From: Chondrus crispus
Taxonomy: Eukaryota > Rhodophyta > Florideophyceae > Gigartinales > Gigartinaceae
NCBI RefSeq assembly: GCF_000350225.1
Contig: NW_005179145.1
Span: 33,761 to 97,760 of the forward strand
Reading direction: 5' to 3'
DNA: 64,000 nt
Positions within the stretch are counted from its first letter, which is position 1. Each line of letters opens with the position of its first letter. The notes under the pieces were generated by a model that searched no databases, was not told the origin of the DNA, and was given only the letters and a program-made list of their open reading frames with translations. The position numbers were made by a program, and so were the translations under genes. Below, in pieces: positions 21,235 through 32,021 of this stretch.

Positions 21235-23145
21235 CTACACGTCATCTGCAAAGCATCTCTTGAGCCGAAACAATGCTCGTTCCCATTCAAACAGGACCCG
21301 CGCAAGCGCGACTTCGTGTGCAACTCCAAGCACTTGCATTTCTTGAAACGCATCACAGCTCAGGGACTCTAATAGATTAAAATCTAGAGAATGAATTCTT
21401 GCGACGTTGCCACGCCTTATATGCCGATCCCATACTGTTTGGTAAACCTCAGAGCATAGAAACGCTGCATTGCATATGCGCAGGAGAATTTGTAAGCAAT
21501 CGCGCTCTTTCTGATCCAACTGGCAAGGGGAACTAACGCTCAAGTCAAACGTGTTCATATCCCGCTCAAAATGTCGCTCCAGCACGACTTCCCGCACAGC
21601 GTCCTCATAAAAATCCTTCCGCCGCGCGATAGCTTCGAGTTCAGCCGCTCTTGTCTCCCCGCACCGCGTCATATCTGCTATACATAATGCGACGTCAATA
21701 GCACCGGCCTTTTGGACGAGTGCCTCCACATCCTTTCCAGGCACACCAAGAACATCAGCAGTAAATTGAAGGCATGCATTTCGAGCCGTTTTTGGAGCAG
21801 AACGCGCAAGCTCATGGAATACCTTTCCGGATTCTTCAAATGTCACTGGGAGAATAGGCACCCCGAACTGATCAAAGTTTGGGGCGTATAGTTGGTGTAC
21901 TTCATTGCAAGCAAGCGCGAAAAACTCATACAGACTCTTTCTACTTGATATGGCAGGTCCTGAGTGGGCAATAGCTGCCTCGCAGCTCAGGGCATGCGTG
22001 CTACTGAGAAAGTAGTTGATACCTTCGCATCTCTTCCTGTGCGAAGTGTCACCAAGAGCCCCAACTTTTCTTCGCGACAACTCTCTCACAACTTGATTCC
22101 CTTCACTAACAGTTAGCCTCAATGCCAAAGGCCAATATGATCCTCTTGACAATGACTGGTCTTCGACCTGTGCAAACATTCCCTTACTAACAATCGTTCT
22201 CTCAGTCCTGTACCCAAGCCTTGTTACGTCCTGCAGAGCGACCACTCGTTTCGGTGTCTTTGTCGAAGTAAACCGCTCCATGAGCCATGTATGGGCGAGC
22301 TCTCGTTGCTCTGTTGATGAAATGAAGTACTCTGAATTGTGGATTTCATTCCGGCATTTGGTGGTTGTAAGGCAGGCGATGTTTCCCGCAGCGACAGAGA
22401 CATTCATGCTCTCCACGAATCCCATCATCGGGACAGTGAACAATTCATCTGCTTCTGATTCCATTTCTGCCGTGACGCCATGCCGTTCGTTTCCAAGAAC
22501 GAAGGCACATTTCGATCCTAAATCTACTTCATGAATAGACTTTGCATCAGTCCGTAGAGAGGACACAAAAATCTTGTACCCAGCCTGCCGTAGTGCACCA
22601 ACACAAGACTTAACCCCGTCATATTCCTTAATAGTTACCCATTTGTCACTGCTTTTGGAGACTTTCCGAACAGATACGTCCTTCTGTATCATCTTGAGGA
22701 AGGATTCGTATCGAGGAGGTTCAGGCTGTCCTCCCTTTGGATTCGGCACGTATTCCTCTGGCTGCGCAATGATGTGCAAATCTTGCAATCCCCACGCGTC
22801 GCAGGACCGAACAATTGCAGCAAGGTTATGTGCTCCAAAGACACCATCCAACGCTAACGTGATATGACGAGACCGGTTGCGTAGAACCTTCTCAAAAAGG
22901 CTAGCCCGTGAATCAGAAAGCATCACGAACAGTTTGGCATCTCTCTCTGTCAGCATTCTTCGAGACACCATTTGTTCTGCAATCTTCGCGGTAGAAAGAC
23001 AATCCAGGGTACTTGGAGGCGCAATTCTGGCATCGCGAGTGCCCCGACCTGCAGCGGACAGAGAAACCCTTCTTGCCTGACATGATGTTGACTTTTTGAC
23101 GCTTTTGTCTGTCGGTAGGGAAGCTGGGTTGCTCAGGAATGCCAT
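21235..23145 (-). CDS. TrmH/SpoU-type RNA 2'-O-methyltransferase with long C-terminal extension
   Basis: A 636-aa intronless product read from the ATG at 23145 (AGATGGC context); the open frame runs 31 codons further up but without an ATG. All three SPOUT knot motifs are present in order: NLAAIVRSCDAWG (107-119; E. coli TrmH NVSAIIRTADAVG), FVLGNERHGVTAE (215-227) and VPMMGFVESMNVSVAAGNIA (238-257). The preceding LTERDAKLFVMLSDS (65-79) also parallels the TrmH N-terminus, so tRNA Gm18-type methylation is the closest guess, though other SpoU substrates are possible. The enzyme uses S-adenosylmethionine. The unusual part is about 380 further residues (257-636) with no recognised domain, helical and rich in Glu/Arg near the end (AELEAIARRKDFYEDAVREV). 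It may be a lineage-specific substrate or partner domain. Confidence 0.88.
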   Translation of the reverse strand: MAFLSNPASLPTDKSVKKSTSCQARRVSLSAAGRGTRDARIAPPSTLDCLSTAKIAEQMVSRRMLTERDAKLFVMLSDSRASLFEKVLRNRSRHITLALDGVFGAHNLAAIVRSCDAWGLQDLHIIAQPEEYVPNPKGGQPEPPRYESFLKMIQKDVSVRKVSKSSDKWVTIKEYDGVKSCVGALRQAGYKIFVSSLRTDAKSIHEVDLGSKCAFVLGNERHGVTAEMESEADELFTVPMMGFVESMNVSVAAGNIACLTTTKCRNEIHNSEYFISSTEQRELAHTWLMERFTSTKTPKRVVALQDVTRLGYRTERTIVSKGMFAQVEDQSLSRGSYWPLALRLTVSEGNQVVRELSRRKVGALGDTSHRKRCEGINYFLSSTHALSCEAAIAHSGPAISSRKSLYEFFALACNEVHQLYAPNFDQFGVPILPVTFEESGKVFHELARSAPKTARNACLQFTADVLGVPGKDVEALVQKAGAIDVALCIADMTRCGETRAAELEAIARRKDFYEDAVREVVLERHFERDMNTFDLSVSSPCQLDQKERDCLQILLRICNAAFLCSEVYQTVWDRHIRRGNVARIHSLDFNLLESLSCDAFQEMQVLGVAHEVALARVLFEWERALFRLKRCFADDV

Positions 23146-23790
23146 CTCCTTGGCTTGCCGTACGCCTAAAATCTCACGAACAACGTGCGCAAACCGGTTG
23201 GGGAAAGCCCACGTTTGAAATGGGAAGGTTGAGATCAAAAAAATGGGATCATATTTATCTCAAGCAAAGCCACGTTTACAAGAAGGAAGTGCAACTTATG
23301 ATCGTGGTGCTCTACGGACTTAAAAAGGCCTCGCACTTCGTAGTCTTTCCTGCAGAGATCATCGGCAAGTTCTAGGCGATTCACATTAGGCCTCCCTCTG
23401 CATCTCTGGATAAGTAGCTATAAATCGGAGCAGGGTTCTGGCAGCAGACGCGAGGACCCGCAGATCGTCACAGCCCGTCATCGAGAGAAAATAACCGTGG
23501 GCAGTTCCTTTGAGGAAAACTACCACCGCGATTGCTCTGCGCTTGCCTGGCCTTTGCGAATATTGTTCAAGTGTTGAGGTATGGTATAGTGACATCACAC
23601 GACCCTTATTCACACTCTAGGAGCGAGCACAATCGCCGCCGGTGCGGAGCAGCGGTACGGACGTTTCCTGTCCAGCATCTACAGTTTTCTTGACCCCAGG
23701 GAAGTATCAAAAATTGCAACCACGTTGCACGACGCAGATCTGAGACGTGGTTGCAGAACAAATATCAAGGAGCTAGTGGCGCTCTCTGTG
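23146..23790. other. Gap between the methyltransferase and TIM22 genes
   Basis: 645 bp holding the 5' region of the methyltransferase gene and the 3' region of TIM22, both on the minus strand. No gene recognised. A short open frame at 23386-23613 (minus) has no supporting features. Confidence 0.4.
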
Positions 23791-24414
23791 TTATTCCATA
23801 TATTCCATGTAGTAATCAATCGCCGCCGAAAAGGCTGCCATTCCGCCACAACCCACGGCCATCTGACTAGCCCTTGCCCGATGCGGAATGCTCTGCCTAG
23901 GTTGCGACGACATGACAGCGCCCGTAACACATCCGCCGATAATGGAATTCCAAATGTCATGCCTCGCCCTGACCTTTTCGACGGTACATTCAGCGCCCGA
24001 AAAAACGAGGCCAAACATCGCAAAACTCTTCGCATAGCTGCTCATTGCGCGCCCGGCTTCCTTCATGCCGACGCGCAGTTTGAGGGCGGCAGAACCCTCC
24101 ATCTCGACGGCCTTGTCCACTGCCTGGGAATATCCCCCGAAGAATAGGCCAAACAGTAACCCCATGACGCCGCCCGCGGTGCCGGACAAGGCCGCTTTGA
24201 ACATGCATGACTCCGTGCCTTTGTTGATCATGACGAGCCATGGTGGAGGTTTCTGGAAGTCGGCGGGTGGCGGGGGGGGCCACATGAATTGCGGAGTGTT
24301 ATCATTTGGTTTGTTGTTGTCGAAGATGTCGCTGGTCGACAGGTGGCGCGGTGATTCGCCTGATGTTGTGAAGGTGCTAGAAGCGACCTGTTCGGGGGTT
24401 TCGTCCTCAGGCAT
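23791..24414 (-). CDS. TIM22: TIM22, mitochondrial inner-membrane carrier translocase channel
   Basis: A 207-aa Tim17/22/23-family protein from the ATG at 24414. TIM22 inserts carrier proteins into the mitochondrial inner membrane. The match is close: NKGTESCMFKAALSGTAGGV (64-83; human MESCAFKAALACVGGFVLGG), MSSYAKSFAMFGLVFSGAEC (124-143; human MSYAKNFAIVGAMFSCTEC), SIIGGCVTGAVMS (157-169; human SVISGCITGGAIG) and AVGCGGMAAFSAAIDYY (186-202; human AIGCGGFAAFSAAIDYY). Four membrane segments with GxxxG packing are visible. The first 58 residues form an acidic/Pro-rich leader (WPPPPPADFQKPPP) longer than in animals. Intronless. An open frame covering it on the other strand is an artefact. Confidence 0.95.
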   Translation of the reverse strand: MPEDETPEQVASSTFTTSGESPRHLSTSDIFDNNKPNDNTPQFMWPPPPPADFQKPPPWLVMINKGTESCMFKAALSGTAGGVMGLLFGLFFGGYSQAVDKAVEMEGSAALKLRVGMKEAGRAMSSYAKSFAMFGLVFSGAECTVEKVRARHDIWNSIIGGCVTGAVMSSQPRQSIPHRARASQMAVGCGGMAAFSAAIDYYMEYME

Positions 24415-24801
24415 CGCCGCTCGCGTTCCTGCAAGCTGTTTCGATAAAGATGACTCAGTGCCCCGAACGAAGCCCGAATTGGAACCTCAAGCCGAGTCGA
24501 CCGTGATGTTTCAAGTCCTTTTACCCGAATACGAGGACCACCACGAGAACAAGCAAGGCCGTCTGGCATCGTCGCTGCATCAACTGAAGCTCACGGTGCA
24601 ATTTTGCGTACTACAGTACCTGATTGGTCAGTGTGGATCAAATTTGAGGCTCAAACCTTTCACGAGAAAATTACTTCTTGTCCATTTGACCACTTGGCAT
24701 GTTTTGCATGAATGATACACCCTCCTCCCTTACAGATCTGTAAATATGAAAAACGTGGACAGGTGTCATTTGGTTTAGTAGAAGCTAAATACTGTACTGT
24801 A
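24415..24801. other. Upstream region of TIM22, to the edge of the transposon
   Basis: 387 bp with no recognised gene. It marks the switch from gene-dense host DNA on the left to repeat-dense DNA on the right. The TA at 24800-24801 is the left target-site dinucleotide of the pogo-type element. Confidence 0.5.
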
Positions 24802-27017
24802 CACCCAGGTACCGTAATTGGTGTCACTGACACTAATTCAGTGATGTATTCTAATCTGCTGGCACAACAAATACTGTCAGTGACACTATAACCGTAGTGC
24901 CACTAATTTAGGGGAAACTGTAAATACTGTCACTGACACTATTGTTTTGCACGCTTTTAGTGTCACAATTCTAAAGGTACACATGTATTAATCAAAACTG
25001 GAGGGGGTCACAGCGTCTTCCTGATCGGGGTGGACTGCCTCCCCGTCGAAGTAACGACGATGTTTTCGTATAATGTTTGCAGTTTAGGGGTTAACTGCTT
25101 CTCTTCCCACTGTCCGTTTGTGTTGAGGGCCAGGCCACACATAATCATGGCCTTTCAAGCGTACGATATCCCGTTCTCATCGCGTTGCCTGTTGACACGA
25201 TCCGTAGCCTTCTTTGCCAGCTCCAGGAAAAAATTGCTTTCCTGGGTTCTTGATCCTCCCCGATGCATCCGTTCATTGGTTGTTCATGATTTGATTCATC
25301 TTGTACTCCTCCCAGAGCGACTGCCATTCAACTTTGATTTTTTGGATAATAAACGAGTTGCATGGTTGCAACAGGTGCGTTGTGTTCGGTGGGAAATAGG
25401 GCAATTTCGTGTTAATCTCTCTCAAAGCTTTTAATTGTGCTTTCGTCTGATTATGGCAAATGCAATTGTCCAGGAACATCGTGCGCTGCCTCTGATGTGG
25501 AAGCCGTCACATCACCTTCCGTTCCTGGAGCCACTAAGGCAACACTGTTTTATCAACTCCCCCTTCGGCCCTGTGCGATACGCAACACCAGCAACATCAT
25601 CAGGTGTACCCTTAATCGGGTAATTGCGTCCCTTGCTCTTAAAAACTATGAAGGGAGGTTCTATTTTCGAGTCGCGACCACCACTTAAACGCACAAGCAT
25701 AGTCATCCCTTCACCACCCGAGACGACATCTGCGTATTTCACTTCTTCGTCGCCTGTGAACCCTAGAGTATAACCTTTGTCCATTTCGATTATGAAATGA
25801 GTCTCATCGGCATTCTCCACATCATTCTCATCAATATGCTTACCACGAAATAGTCGTGCAACGAGACCGAGGTGATGTGCTATTTCCTTCTCAAGCTGCA
25901 GTTCCTTGGCTGGCGATGGCTTCTTTTTCTCGCACTGCGATCGACTGTGTATGCGAAAGGCATCTGCAAAGGCTTGCACGAAACGGCCTGTCACAACATC
26001 AATGACACATTTACCAGTGGCATCAACCGTCATGTTGGCAGAGTATTCTTCTGTCTCAGAGTTCTCCAAAATATGTTTTCCCAGAGCACCCAAGTTCCTA
26101 TAATTAAACTTGACGTCAAGTTTTCTTAGGCGGTCAAATTCGGATCGCCAGTCCCGATATAATGCTTGTTTTCATGCTGCAAGCTTGCGTCCTCGACCAG
26201 AAATGTCTTTCAAGCTGATTCGTTTAAGTCCAAACGTTTTGTTACGTGTTATAGTCAGATTGTGTCGAGATGACATCTGCGCATCCAAGTCACCCATCGC
26301 CATGTACTTTGATCTGTTGCCCTAAATTCGACTTACTTTCTTGATTTTTGCGTTGTGTTTTTCTCGAAAGAGATCGGGAAAGTGGCGCACTGCTCGTATA
26401 GGTATATTTTTGTTGCCATCGGTTGATGAAGTAACTGTCTGAATCATCCATTTACAGATACGGATATGTTGCGATATACTTAGCACATGCTGTAAAGATG
26501 TCCTTCCAATGGGAGCTTGAGAAGGAGCTGGGTTTCCAGGGGCTGAGATGGATGCGTTTGGATTTTGACGTGATGAGTTGGCGTTGTCGGAAGGGCCTGC
26601 ATTGCTTGTGGCTGCTGCAGCTTCTCTCGCAGCAGCAGCAAGAGAAGCGCCGCGCTCGAAAGCGGTCTGGATCGGAGATCCCCGCACGGGCATTGGTTGA
26701 TGGGATTGTAGGAAGGATGGATAGAAAAGCGGCGAGGTTGATGGTGCTTTGCATGGGATCTTCGGGTAAGGAAATGGCGCACTTTGAAGAAGTGTGCGGC
26801 GCGCGCCAACAAATACAGGAACAATAATACGCGTACCGTATTTTTGTTGTGTACGTGCCACGTACCCAAAGCCCAAAGTTTGTATACACTGTAAACCGGC
26901 GGTTTAATGACACTAATTATAAATTCGTCCCTTCTAGAGGCACAACAAATAGTGTCAGTGACACTATTAGGGTAGTGACGCTATTCACATGATGACACTA
27001 ATTACGGTAACTGGGTG
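24802..27017 (-). mobile_element. Decayed pogo/Tigger-type DNA transposon (Tc1/mariner superfamily)
   Basis: The ends are inverted repeats: CACCCAGGTACCGTAATTGG at the left and its near reverse complement at the right (...AATTACGGTAACTGGGTG), each next to TA (24800-24801 and 27018-27019), the target site typical of this superfamily. Inside each end lie copies of a palindrome-like GTCA(C/G)TGACACT motif (about 24822, 24872, 24929 and 26960), probably transposase-binding sites. The 2,216-bp body carries minus-strand transposase remnants between about 25273 and 26876. Plain-transposon decay is visible: two in-frame stops near 26325 and 26183, a frame change near 25475-25510, and loss of the third catalytic acid. 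Confidence 0.88.
25273..26876 (-). pseudogene. Pogo-type DDE transposase remnant
   Basis: Reading on the minus strand, the N-terminal piece (26876-26322) ends in a DNA-binding-like region (GNKNIPIRAVRHFPDLFREK). The middle piece (26093-25512) has NADETHFIIEMDKGYTLGF, matching the first catalytic Asp region of pogo transposases (NMDET). The last piece (25479-25273) has MFLDNCICHN (second Asp, LDNCPAH in pogo) and FPPNTTHLLQPCNSFIIQ, matching the pogo hallmark LPPNTTSLLQPMDQGVI but with Asn where the third Asp should be. Interruptions by stops and a frame change, together with the lost acid, make an active enzyme very unlikely. The gene lies entirely inside the inverted ends. Confidence 0.85.
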
Positions 27018-27019
27018 TA

Positions 27020-27396
27020 CATGTACTGAAGATATTCGTAGTTTTACGATGTTTGATGGTCAGTGGGACATCAGCTAAACAGGATCCAACATGCCACAGT
27101 AGCGCTACAGTAGAACAGGACGAATCAAACATTAAAAAGGACGAAAGATTCAAAAGGAAAACAAAGAAAGAGAAAAAGACATGATGAAAAAGAAGACACG
27201 ACACGAGGGCGGGAGTGCCGGAGATGGGTGGGAGAGAAATAGGCATAGGGAGGAGAGGTAGCGGGATAGGACAGCTCGCTTTTACTACTTATGGGTCGGC
27301 GGCGAGGCTCGTACAGCGAGACGCCCGGCTGTCAGTAAGTGCTTACAGACGCGCGCTATTTCCCGTGGAGTTTCACCCCTATACAACACATAGTGT
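27020..27396. other. Short interval between the pogo-type element and the copia-type element
   Basis: No gene recognised. It is purine-rich on the plus strand from about 27115 to 27270. The ACTGT at 27397-27401 is the target duplication of the copia-type element; its partner is at 44171-44175, so 27020-27396 and 44176 onward were once contiguous. Confidence 0.5.
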
Positions 27397-27401
27397 ACTG
27401 T

Positions 27402-27775
27402 TGTGGTTTCCTCGGAATGAGGCATATTGATAATTTGGATTGGCTCAAGTACTACTGCTACGAACACAACGAAAGAGTACCCAGTACTCCCGAGTCCTTA
27501 ACTGAACTCGGTCCCTTTTCTCTCTTAATCATCTTCCCCTCTAACTCCCGTTAGTGGGCTTCTATATATACAGCTCCTAAACTAGCTGTAGACCTTCCGT
27601 GGTCATCCTGCTAGTCTCTCAGCACTATCTCTAGACCTTTCGTGGTCCCACATGTATCAATGCACTGTCTTGCATTCACAAGTACGCATTAATTGACACT
27701 CTCAATTCACAGTGACTCCACACATCTCGTGTGGTGGTTCTTATCAGGACAGCTTGTCTCGTTGTATCAGCTACA
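27402..27775 (-). repeat. 3' LTR of the copia-type element
   Basis: 374 bp, matching 43797-44170 at roughly 97% by eye. On the minus strand it starts TGTAGCTGATAC and ends GAAACCACA, next to the ACTGT target duplication. Confidence 0.93.
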
Positions 27776-27839
27776 TCCCCCCAGTCGTCATAGTTACCGA
27801 AGTGTGACGGAGACGAACTCTCCAATAAACGACGTCTTA

Positions 27840-28006
27840 TTATTTCCATGTCTCGCTATCTAATGCGTATCCAGATTCCAAGTCAATATTGATGACATCT
27901 TTAGACAGGAGGTCGTTGAGAATCCTGTATGTCTTAAGGTTGCGCTTCCTGACACTGTCAGCAGGATTAATATTTCCCGGTATCCAGCGCATAGAGTTCA
28001 ATTCTT
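27840..28006 (-). mobile_element. RNase H end of the copia-type element (fossil part)
   Basis: On the minus strand this stretch contains LNSMRWIPGNINPADS, the classic C-terminal copia RNase H motif (WIPGxxNPAD), and finishes 64 bp before the 3' LTR. It belongs with the gag-protease-integrase parts at 41.46-43.83 kb on the other side of the nested element. Confidence 0.85.
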
Positions 28007-28065
28007 GCCCGCCTTGCTGTCGAGCGTAGGGGGGGACGACCCCCTGCGCTCGACAGCAAGGCGGG
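28007..28065. repeat. Fold-back repeat at the outer edge of the gypsy-type 5' LTR
   Basis: 28007-28033 and 28039-28065 are inverted copies of each other, 26 of 27 positions pairing, around a 5-base loop. The right arm is LTR sequence also present at about 39887-39913 in the 3' LTR; the left arm is an inverted duplicate of it. The copia RNase H sequence abuts the left arm. Confidence 0.85.
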
Positions 28066-29620
28066 CCGGACGAGACGGGAACGACTTCCCAACACGGAGG
28101 GAGGTCGGGGGTAAGAAGACTCTCCCCAGTAACCCGCCCACAACTCGAGGGATCAGTGTGAACTAGGAACGCCGCGCGAGCGACCTTCCGAAAGGTTCGC
28201 GATCGTCGACGGGACGAAACCGACGAAGGCGGGCGCATGCTCGTACATGCATGCTCGTCATTCCCCACCGCACCTCACGACGATGTCGGTAAATGAGAAG
28301 AGGGGAGCGACCTCCCCGACTGATCGCCCTCGACGGTCAGGTATCAGGACCTCGCCACTGACGGCGAAACGTACCAAGTATAAGAGCAGCCCCGCGCGGT
28401 TCCCTCGCCGTCGACGGCGAGGGGACCCTGAGAAGAACGACGGTCGCACGCCCTGCCTCGCCGCCGACGGCGAGCAGTACAAAAGATAAGGGCATCACCC
28501 GCGCCGCTCATCGACGCAGATCCACGCGCCGGTTAGCCGCCTGGGGGAACAAAAAAAAAGAGAAGGTAGCCGCTCCGGCGCGCCACCGATATCGGCGACG
28601 AGGACCAACGGACGCCCATTCTCCCTGCCCGTCCGAAGACCGGGGTCGTTCCGCATGGCACGCGCCTGGATCGCCAGAGGGCGACGAATCCTCTACAGCG
28701 GCAGTCGCCGCGCTCGACGCGCGGGCGAGCGGGCAAAAACCCATACGCCTTGGCGCGTGTTGACACCGCAAGACGCGGCGGGGACCAGAGTAGAGGAGGA
28801 AAGAGGACGAGCGCACCACAGGCAGGGAAGGCGACCTCGCTGGAGTCGAGACGGAAAGGAAAACACGAGCCACCCTACAAGCACATGTGAACGCGGACGT
28901 TCACACTTGTGGGGGGGCCGTATAGTATAACCCCCCTGGGGCCTTTTTAGTTAGATTAGATCAACAACAGGATCCCCTGCTGTAGAGCTCGACGCTCTAC
29001 AGTCCAACCGCGCGTGTCCACGTGTACACCACGGGGAGAAGAGACATGCGCATACACGTGTACACGTGTACCACGCGTGAACGAAGCGCGCACGCACCAC
29101 CGGTAATACGTGTACTGTCAGCCTCGACATAGCTGACAGTATTACAGTGCAGGCCGACCTGCACTACAGTAGTCCACTACAGTACCTCGGTACTGTAGTG
29201 TTATGATAGATTGTTTTGTATATTAAATATGGTGCGGACCGACGGCGGCGGGTAGGGACAAGCACGGGCTTGTCCTCAACCGACCGCCAAGGTCAGTTCA
29301 CCCAGCTTATTCTAAACGTCGCCTTCGCTCTTCGCGCGCGTTTAGTCGGAGCTGAGCCGGAGTGGACGTGCAGCATGCGAGCGAGCACGGAACCGCCTCC
29401 GCCCGTCAGCACTGATACGTCACCCAGTGCTGCTCCGGGGCGTCGAGGCGTCGATCCGCTCGTGCGTGCACGCGTCCTTGCTCGCTCCCGCTCTACCACC
29501 GCTACCCGGGCCCGAGCCCGGTTCCCTAGCTGGTTGGCCCGCTTCACCCCTTCTCCGATCCGGGGTCTACAGGTCGAACTGTGCATACACCTCCAGTCGT
29601 CTGGGGGTGTTTATGCTACA
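28033..29620 (+). repeat. 5' LTR of the chromodomain gypsy-type element
   Basis: Nearly identical to 39884-41460. Contains the short-dyad repeats at about 28349, 28401 and 28456, and three consecutive hairpins at 29113-29200 just before an AT-rich TATATTAAATATG stretch (about 29218-29230) that could be the core promoter. Confidence 0.88.
29113..29200. repeat. Three consecutive hairpins in the gypsy-type 5' LTR
   Basis: TACTGTCAGC at 29113-29122 pairs with 29132-29141; AGTGCAGG at 29146-29153 pairs with 29158-29165; CACTACAGTACC at 29175-29186 pairs with 29189-29200 around a 2-base loop. All arms are perfect and all three are repeated in the 3' LTR (about 40953-41040). Confidence 0.85.
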
Positions 29621-29695
29621 GTGGTCTCCCGACCTAGAAGATCCCAAGATCTTTCCGAGAAGACTTTCTTTTTCCTCCGCGTCCGTACGCGTTGA

Positions 29696-32021
29696 GATGA
29701 GTCAAGAATACGCCACCTCGATCCGGTCCGAACCGGCGGATCCGAGGGCGGCCGCTATGCACGCACCATCACCGCCGTTCGGCGACGGCGACGCTGGTCT
29801 CCGAGACCGCAAACCGTTGCCCGAGTCCCCCGAAGGACAAGCGGCTGCGATGTTCGATCGCATAGCTGACTACATCGAGGAAGTCCGTACTTCACTCCGT
29901 ATAGACGTGACGGACGCCGTCTACTCGCGATGCATGGACGAGCTCCGCTCCCTACGTGAAGGGAGGTTCGATCGAGTCAGCCAGTCCTTGGAGAATCTCC
30001 GAGCATTAGTCGACGAGTTACACTTGCGACTGGTGCTCGTCGAAGACTCACGCCTCGCACAGCCCGTACTGCACGGGCAAGGTCGCCCCACGAGGCCGAC
30101 CTCGACGAGACGTCCCGACGATCGACCGTCTCCGTCAGCAGAACAGTTGGGTGCGTTCGCGCACCTCTCCGCCGAGCTCAACGCTACGCGACAGCGTGCT
30201 CGTGACATGGAAAGGACCATGACCGCAAGGCTGCCCGGTGCCCCCACGAGAGAGCCCGGTGGTGCCGTACCTCCGAGCGCCGTCGCTCCGGAAGGTTGGC
30301 GTCCGACTGGCGCCGACACTAGTCGGACTGCGGAAGGAACCCGTCCCCCGATGGGCGCGAATCTCGCGTCCGAGACCCAAGCATTGCCGCCTATCCCCGG
30401 AAGTAGGCGGCAGATGGACCGCGTATCGTACGCGGACGAACAGGACCGTGGAGGAGCCGCCCGCCGATCCGGAGAACCGATGTTCTCCGTCGATCCCCGC
30501 TGGGGCGGCTACCGGCCGGCGAACTACGCCGAGCATCCAGGTCCGGTAGACGTCCGTACGCTACTGGTTACCTCCTTCGGCACGCTGGGTCCCGCTGAAC
30601 CCGGGCTCGAGCCGGTACATACGATGATCCAAGAGTTCAGCGCCGTTGCTGACTATCGTATGTACCGCTTGGATAACACGTCGAGGCTCGTTACCTCGGG
30701 TGACGCGGTACGGATCGCGAAGTAAGTCCAACGCTGCCGTGGGATCCGTCCCACGATGAAGAGCTTTGACGGTACTGACCCGATCCAGCTCCTACCGTTC
30801 TTGAAGGATATTCAGATAACCTTCAACTCGCAACACCTGACCGAAGGTGTTGCGGTGAGAGTCCTCGCGCACTTCTTAGAGCGCGACGCGGAGCGCCTGT
30901 ATACGAGTTATACGATGCGTGGCCTCCGCGCCGGCCAACTACACGACGACGTGAGTTGGCCGGGACTCGTGAACCAGTTCCTGAAACGCTACCTAACCGA
31001 CGACGGGTTAGGTGAAGCGTACGACGCTGTCGCGACGGCGCGACAGCAATCTCATGAAACGGAGAGCACGTTCGCGGACCGGCTCAAAACTGCCGCGTTC
31101 CGGTGCACGGCAGTGTTCTCCGAACAGTCCCTCGCGCACTACTTCGTACGGGGACTCGCTCCCGCGACCCGTGCCGCAGTTTCCGAGACAGTGCAGCGGC
31201 TGCCGAGCCGCCAGAAGACAGATCTTCCGACCATCCGCCGTATCGCAACGGCGGAAGGAACCACTTACCGCGCTCGACGCGGTTTACCTCTGCCGGATTC
31301 GAAACTGACAGGGAGAGCTGGCAGGACTACGAAGTCCGCCGCAAAAAGTTCGCCCGCCTCTAACCTCCATGTCGGGGAGGATGCGTGGCAGGCCGACCAT
31401 GTCCTCATTACGCAAAGTGCAGGGCCAGTAGGGGGTCGACCCCCTTCACCAATGTCGATTGGAACGACGTCGAGCTACGCGACCGCGTTTGCGGCCACTC
31501 CAAAAGCGCCCAGGGGTACGGATCCCCGGGTCGATGAGCTCGACATCTCAAACCGAGATACCGGAGGTGAAGCCCCTCCCATGCCCCTCCTCACCGATGA
31601 GGAGGCGCGTCACGCGGCGACCTTCGCCTCAACGGACGGCAGCGCGTACGTGTGCTGGCTATGTCGTACGTACAGACACGCCATGTACGCCTGCCCGTTC
31701 TTGTCGCCGGAACAACGAATGTTTACGGCGTACAGGAACTACCGCTACCAAATGGAGACGCGCCCTGGGGCGCGCAATCTACTCCGGCAATCGGTCGGCG
31801 AGGGTCGTCGCCCGCGTCAAGGTTTCTCGAATCGGTCGGGTGAGGGCGCTCGCTTGGCCCCCTGTGGAGGCGGGTATCGTCGTACCGAACTCGATCTTCG
31901 GGATCGGCCCGACTACCGTCAGGCCGACACAGGGTACCCCGGCCAAGGAGAGAGAGCGGACCGAGACCGTTCTCGGTTAACCCAACAGGTACAGAACGCG
32001 ATCATGTACCTACAAGATTAA
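29696..32021 (+). mobile_element. Gag region of the chromodomain gypsy-type element (fossil part)
   Basis: The first part is an Arg/Pro-rich leader with a helical stretch near its start. The second part has a retrotransposon-gag-like region (MKSFDGTDPIQLLPFLKDIQ ... LVNQFLKRYL ... ARQQSHETESTFADRLK) and a CCHC-type knuckle, CWLCRTYRHAMYAC, in the last third. These are typical of Ty3/gypsy gag proteins that package element RNA. Confidence 0.8.

Noticed and set aside
24065-24715. 216-aa open frame on the plus strand
   Set aside because: It is antisense to TIM22, whose identity is secure.
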